From contig OZ316894.1 in assembly GCA_973895155.1 (NCBI GenBank), forward strand, positions 4,340,001 through 4,404,000: a DNA stretch of 64,000 nucleotides. Reading direction: 5' to 3'. A program made the position numbers and the translations under genes. Below the pieces are notes generated by a model. It saw only the letters and a list, made by a program, of their open reading frames with translations. It did no database searches and was not told where the DNA came from. The DNA comes from Marsupella aquatica (lineage: Eukaryota; Marchantiophyta). Below are positions 60,069 through 64,000 of this stretch, piece by piece (position 1 is the first letter of the stretch; each line of letters begins with the position of its first letter).

Positions 60069-62420
60069 CTAAAAAGGTGTGTTGCGTCCCTTCTTCTTCT
60101 TTGGGCGAGAACGAAGGGTGGGTACAGGTCTAGCATCATGAGAGCCCTCCTCCCTCTGGCTGCCCACAACCGTGGCAGCCACCTGCTCACCAGATGGCAT
60201 GGGTTGGCCTGATGCAGGCCTAGACCCTGACCCACTAGATGCACCGCTAGGGTGGTCAGGCAAGGTAGATGTCCCACCAACCCCCGACACGGCAGAGTGA
60301 AAGGACGCCTCAGCTCCTCCCGCAGACCTGCTAGAGTGATGGGATGGTGCGCCGACAGATCCTGTGGGTGGCCCATGTCGTGCTGTACTCCCACCAGACT
60401 CACGAGATGGTGCGCGCCCTCTAGATCCACCATCCGGCACGTCGCCACTACCTCGTCGGGAAGGGCCACCTGCACCAGATACTCCTACGTGATCGCCTCG
60501 TCCCATGCCATCACCTCTACTACCCCCTGAGTGCCTGGGCCCCGCACCCCGTGATGCTCCACAGCGATGGGAGCCCACACCATCAGCAGCATGTGACCCA
60601 CCCCTCCCTGCTGATGGGGCAACGGCACCAGATGGGGCAACAACACCTCGGACCTGAGGAGTAGGGGTGACTGTGGGCACCCTCCCCAACCCTGCCTCAG
60701 CATCCTGCTCAGAATCTGAGTCCAGCTCCTCCGACCCAGACCCCTCCTCATCCTGCGCAATAGGGTTTAATTGCAGTTAGAATGAATGGTCCCGACCATA
60801 ACTCTAACAAATTCATGACAACCTTAAACATTATATCACCCTAGGGTGAACACTTACCTCTCCCAACTCATCCTCAAGGTGGCGCTTTAGAGCGCGGGGT
60901 CCATCCGTCTTTGCCAAATTCCTCTCCAACGGCGCAATAGGGCGACCATACTCCCGCTCCTGAAATTTAAAGATCCAAACCATAGAGGCCAGGTTAATAT
61001 CAAATCTAGTATTAGCGTGCCCTACCCTAAACCAAGCCACCCTACATAGCCCTAATGTAACCTTAAACCATAGTTCACCCTAACTTATACTCTACCCTAG
61101 TAAAAAATTAACGTTAAGTATGTTCATTCAAAAATTTAAATGTTTTGCCGAGGGGTCCGATTTAGAGTCCGATACAGCCTGCATCGGACGTCTATCGGAT
61201 GCGTAACAAGAAAAATGGCATGACACGGTGTCCGATGCTGCTTCCGATGCAAAACCTATCGGATGAGTATCGGAAAGAACAGGCCCAAGAGCAAAAATGA
61301 GTTTTGCAAAGGGTTTAAACAAAAGACATAAGGCACAAACAACTCATTCTTCGTGCGAGGAGTCAGGTGATCAGGGAGTCGAGGTGGGGAGGAGAGGGAG
61401 GGCACTTACAAACTCAGCCTTCAATCGATTGGAGCCGCCTTGCCCCATCCGGTGAGTGATGGTTGGCCTCCCCTGCACTCTCTCCAATGCTGCTATGATG
61501 TGCCTTGGTGGTTTGGGGAGTCTTGCTGCCTGAGCTGCCCATTGTTGCAAGTTCTGTTGAAGGGGGAGGATATCAACATTCTCCCCAGCCTTTCGCTTCT
61601 CCTCTGCCAGCCTAATTTCGTTGTCCCAATGTCTTCTTTTCAGCCAGGCACGGACTGAGAGTTCCTCCTCAAGCCAAGCCGCCCACTCATCCGGGGAAAC
61701 ATCGTCTGGACAACCCTCCTCCCTGATCACCTCTACATCCACTGCCATATCTCCAAGGTACTTTCTGAATTTCTCTCGCTGATGATTGCGCATGTCTGAG
61801 AGTGATGCTGAAATTCATTTGTTTAGGAACCTGTCATCAATGTAGGCCCCGTTCCTGAACCGTTCCTTCACCTGCTCTCTGATTCTCAATCTCTCTTCCT
61901 CCTTCTTCTTGCCCCAGTAATCCAGTGGCCCCAAATTGGCCCTCAGCACCTGCTTGAATTGGCTTCGGAATAGATGGTAGCTCTTAGGCAATGGACCACC
62001 ACCCGAATTGAGAGCTAGCTCAGGCCTGAGAGCTCTCTCTGCCTCCTTTCGCCTCTGCTCCTCCAATCGCACCTTCTCAATTGCCCTAGCTTCTTTTCGA
62101 AGCTTTTTCTCTCGTTTTCTTGGAGACAGTGTCTCCTCTGCATCCCCCTTGCCTCTCTTTGCCTCTTTCTTCCTCTTCTTTGCCTCCTTCTCACTTGCAA
62201 TGCTTGCAGTAGCAGTCTTCTCTGCCTCACGCCGAGAGGCATCAATCAGCGTTTGGAGGAGTGGGACTACTCTCTCTGCGTCCTCCACACTCAGCCCTGC
62301 CTTGGCCACAAAAATGTCCCTCATAACTTCATTGTATGGCTGGGACGGTCCCCCTTGCTCTCCACCACCACCTGATCCCCCTTCGTCTCTCCCACCACCT
62401 GATCCCCCGCCCCCCTCCAT
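60069..62420 (-). pseudogene. E: TNPA-like GQGG protein, three exons, one stop
   Basis: Exons 62420-61410, 60959-60858 (34 codons, the same length as in D) and 60752-60069; phase-0 introns with GT...AG borders. I chose ATG 62420 because upstream sequence carries the promoter word; an in-frame ATG at 62606 also exists. Gly/Glu-rich start, basic coiled coil, FRNGAYIDDRFLNK, HRMGQGGSNRLKAEF ending at intron 1, a YGR...AL exon 2, then a Gly/Ser/Pro-rich exon 3 ending KKKKGRNTPF (D ends RSRKSPF). One in-frame TGA at 61815-61817 directly follows FLNK, where D reads ADKI. The original protein was about 600 residues. Same inferred role as the D and C proteins. Confidence 0.65.
61150..61280. repeat. 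ATCGGA word cluster in intron 1 of E
   Basis: Eight copies in 130 bp: GTCCGATTT, GTCCGATAC, CATCGGACG, TATCGGATG, GTCCGATGC, TTCCGATGC, TATCGGATG and TATCGGAAA. The intron spans 60960-61409. Confidence 0.9.
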
Positions 62421-62519
62421 CTCTCCTCCTCCTTCAAGCTCTCCTCCTTGATCCAGCTTCAAAAAAATTGAAAAACACCAAGTGCGAAACGGGGCCCGAC
62501 GCGCGGGTCTTCGCACCTG

Positions 62520-62717
62520 CATCGGTTCTTTTTTCCGAAACAAAACCTGCTGCTTCCGATTCTTTCTATTTTGGACTTTGCGAAACCAAAGGTATCGGAC
62601 ACGCAATCGGACTTTCCGAAACTATCTGCTTCGGACCCCTCGTCCTTTTCTTGTGGCCGTGTATTTACCAAGTGTGGCCCGTTTCCTATTGCATCGGACC
62701 CCTCATGAATTTATATC
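62520..62717. repeat. ATCGGA word cluster in the promoter of E
   Basis: CATCGGTTC, TTCCGAAAC, TTCCGATTC, TATCGGACAC, AATCGGACTTTCCGAAAC, TTCGGACC, CATCGGACC and TATCGGATA, starting about 100 bp upstream of the chosen start codon. Confidence 0.8.
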
Positions 62718-64000
62718 GGATACCTCTTGGCTTTCCCAAAGGGGGTCCAATATAATGTTTTGAATTTGGGTTGGGTATAATGGGATTGGAGGGTTTAGAG
62801 TATAATTTAGGATATTTAGGTTTTGTATGGGGTAAGGGCACATGGTTGGAGTTATTATTTGCTTTCATATTTGAATCCGCGTTTTGTAGGGCTCTACATA
62901 TGTGAACGGGACAGTGAACGTGTCATGCATGTAGAGGGACCTCTTGCAAGTTTCTTTGTTGCGGAGAACAAATTTTGGGGTTTGTACCGGACTATGTAAT
63001 TTTTTTGATAAGCTATGGTCTTGCATGCTTAATATATTGGGCTCTAATTAATGATGCAATTGTGTATAGAGTCTTGGTGTTTTAGGGGTGGTTGTGGTGA
63101 TGGGAACTCAATACTATGATATGTAATATAGGATCAAGAAAATACTACAAGAAGTTTTTGTATGAACCATTTTCGGGTGAAAGCCTTTTGTTTCATTTCT
63201 TTATAGGGGATTATGGGTGTACGTAGAGGTTTTATTAGTATAACATTATACCTTTTGTTAGGATAATATTAAACCCCTTCATTAGGCTAATCTTTGTGTT
63301 TGGATTTGATGTGTAGTACCTTGCTTTTGGAGGGGTGGTTAACTTTTTTTGAGGGGGTAGGGAGGTTTCAATTTTGGACAATGCACTATGCATGAAACCG
63401 TGCATCCAGGAGGTATGATGTCCTCTTGCAAGTTCCTTGCAAGTTTAGGGATGGTTGTGGTGATGGGAACTCAATACTATGATATATGATAGACAAAATA
63501 CTACAAGAAGTTTTTGTACGAACCATTTCTTGGTGAAAGCTATTTGGATCATTTCTTTGGAGGGGTTTATGGGCTTAGGGTTATGGGGTTTTACTAGGAT
63601 AAGGTTACACCTTTTCTTAGGATAAGGTTCAACCTCCATATATTAGCTAGGCTAATGGTTGTGTTGGATTTGATGCACAGTACCTTGCGTTTGGAGGGGT
63701 GGTTCAATGTTTGTGAGGGGGTAGATAGGTTTTGTTTTGGACAATGCACTATGCATAGTGTGAGACCGCGCATCTAGGAGGTATGATGTCCCCGCTTCAC
63801 GAGCCGCATCATTTACACTTAATTTGTATGTTGGAATTTTTTTATATGTGGTGTGTTCTTCCTACACTCTTTCGCACTTACAGATTATGTATGCTCATTA
63901 GCAAAATGCTCACCCATATATGCAGAGATTTTGGATGTCCCACACCTTGTGTGTAGAAAATACGACACAGTAGGCTGGCAAAGCGCGGGTATCATTGAGG
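62718..64000. repeat. Non-coding DNA with a 363-bp tandem duplication
   Basis: Two diverged 363-bp units start near 63081 and 63444. They share GTTGTGGTGATGGGAACTCA, TACTACAAGAAGTTTTTGTA, TGGAGGGGTGGTT and GGACAATGCACTATGCAT and end GGAGGTATGATGTCC. Part of the unit's tail (CCTCTTGCAAGTT) also occurs near 62940. No coding sequence is recognised. The final bases (near 63973) echo the GCCCGGG phrase seen at 58762 and 58958. Confidence 0.75.

Larger units (their letters stand above)
59219..62717 (-). mobile_element. Element E: CACTA-like, word ATCGGA, 5'-truncated
   Basis: The left end CACTAGTACATTTTTGGGCC is a CACTA-type terminus. The word ATCGGA/TCCGAT fills 59255-59720, intron 1 (61150-61280) and the promoter (62520-62717). 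One minus-strand gene of the GQGG family is present. As in D, no opposite terminus and no TNP2 gene are seen, and the word stops abruptly upstream of the gene. Confidence 0.65.

Noticed and set aside
60252-60530. Plus-strand proline/serine/arginine frames across element E exon 3
   Set aside because: Antisense shadow of the Gly/Ser-rich third exon, which has a matching acceptor and conserved C-terminus.

Overview
The window looks like a transposon-dense, probably heterochromatic stretch of a land-plant nuclear genome. The evidence is TTTAGGG-type interstitial telomere repeats, a plant L1-type LINE with a C-terminal zf-RVT-like domain, CACTA (En/Spm)-type proteins and termini, short spliceosomal introns, and dead genes whose stops look like C-to-T decay of methylated DNA. 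I cannot name the species. I see no convincing host gene.

Layout. 1-2.8 kb: a 5'-truncated LINE with a 13-bp target-site duplication, set among telomere-like blocks. 2.8-7.9 kb: AT-rich DNA with diverged repeats. 7.9-16.7 kb: GC-richer element F, with two divergent paralogous pseudogenes (an 'FGLP' domain followed by a coiled coil) between subterminal inverted repeats. 16.7-21.9 kb: nothing recognisable. 21.9-30.4 kb: element A (+ strand gene), studded with the palindrome ACGAACCATGGTTCGT. 30.7-39.4 kb: element C, CACTA-like, studded with TTAACGTCGT and carrying a TNP2-related gene and a TNPA-like gene in divergent orientation. 41.2-49.3 kb: element B (- strand), a diverged relative of A with a different palindrome (CACGGAAC-N3-GTTCCGTG). 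49.3-54.5 kb: mostly featureless. 54.5-57.7 kb: element D, CACTA-like, word TTGCGAA. 57.7-59.2 kb: G/T-rich degenerate telomere-like DNA. 59.2-62.7 kb: element E, CACTA-like, word ATCGGA. 62.7-64 kb: tandem duplications.

The main observation is a repeated design. C, D and E each carry the same three-exon gene (C-terminal GQGG motif, same intron positions and phase), yet each fills its own introns, promoter and flanks with a different short word. A and B likewise share a multi-exon gene (GGQHT/ParB-like region, acidic or charged linker, Ulp1-like protease in B, FCP1-like phosphatase domain), yet each carries its own palindrome, amplified in 134-135-bp (A) or 121-bp (B) tandem units. The simplest reading is that each element encodes a sequence-specific binding protein that has co-diverged with a private set of sites. 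This resembles TNPA sites in En/Spm and VANC motifs in VANDAL elements. For A and B the combination of a ParB-like protein and palindromic sites is, to my knowledge, undescribed. Almost every gene here is broken, so the window is a graveyard of several such lineages; complete copies should exist elsewhere in the genome.
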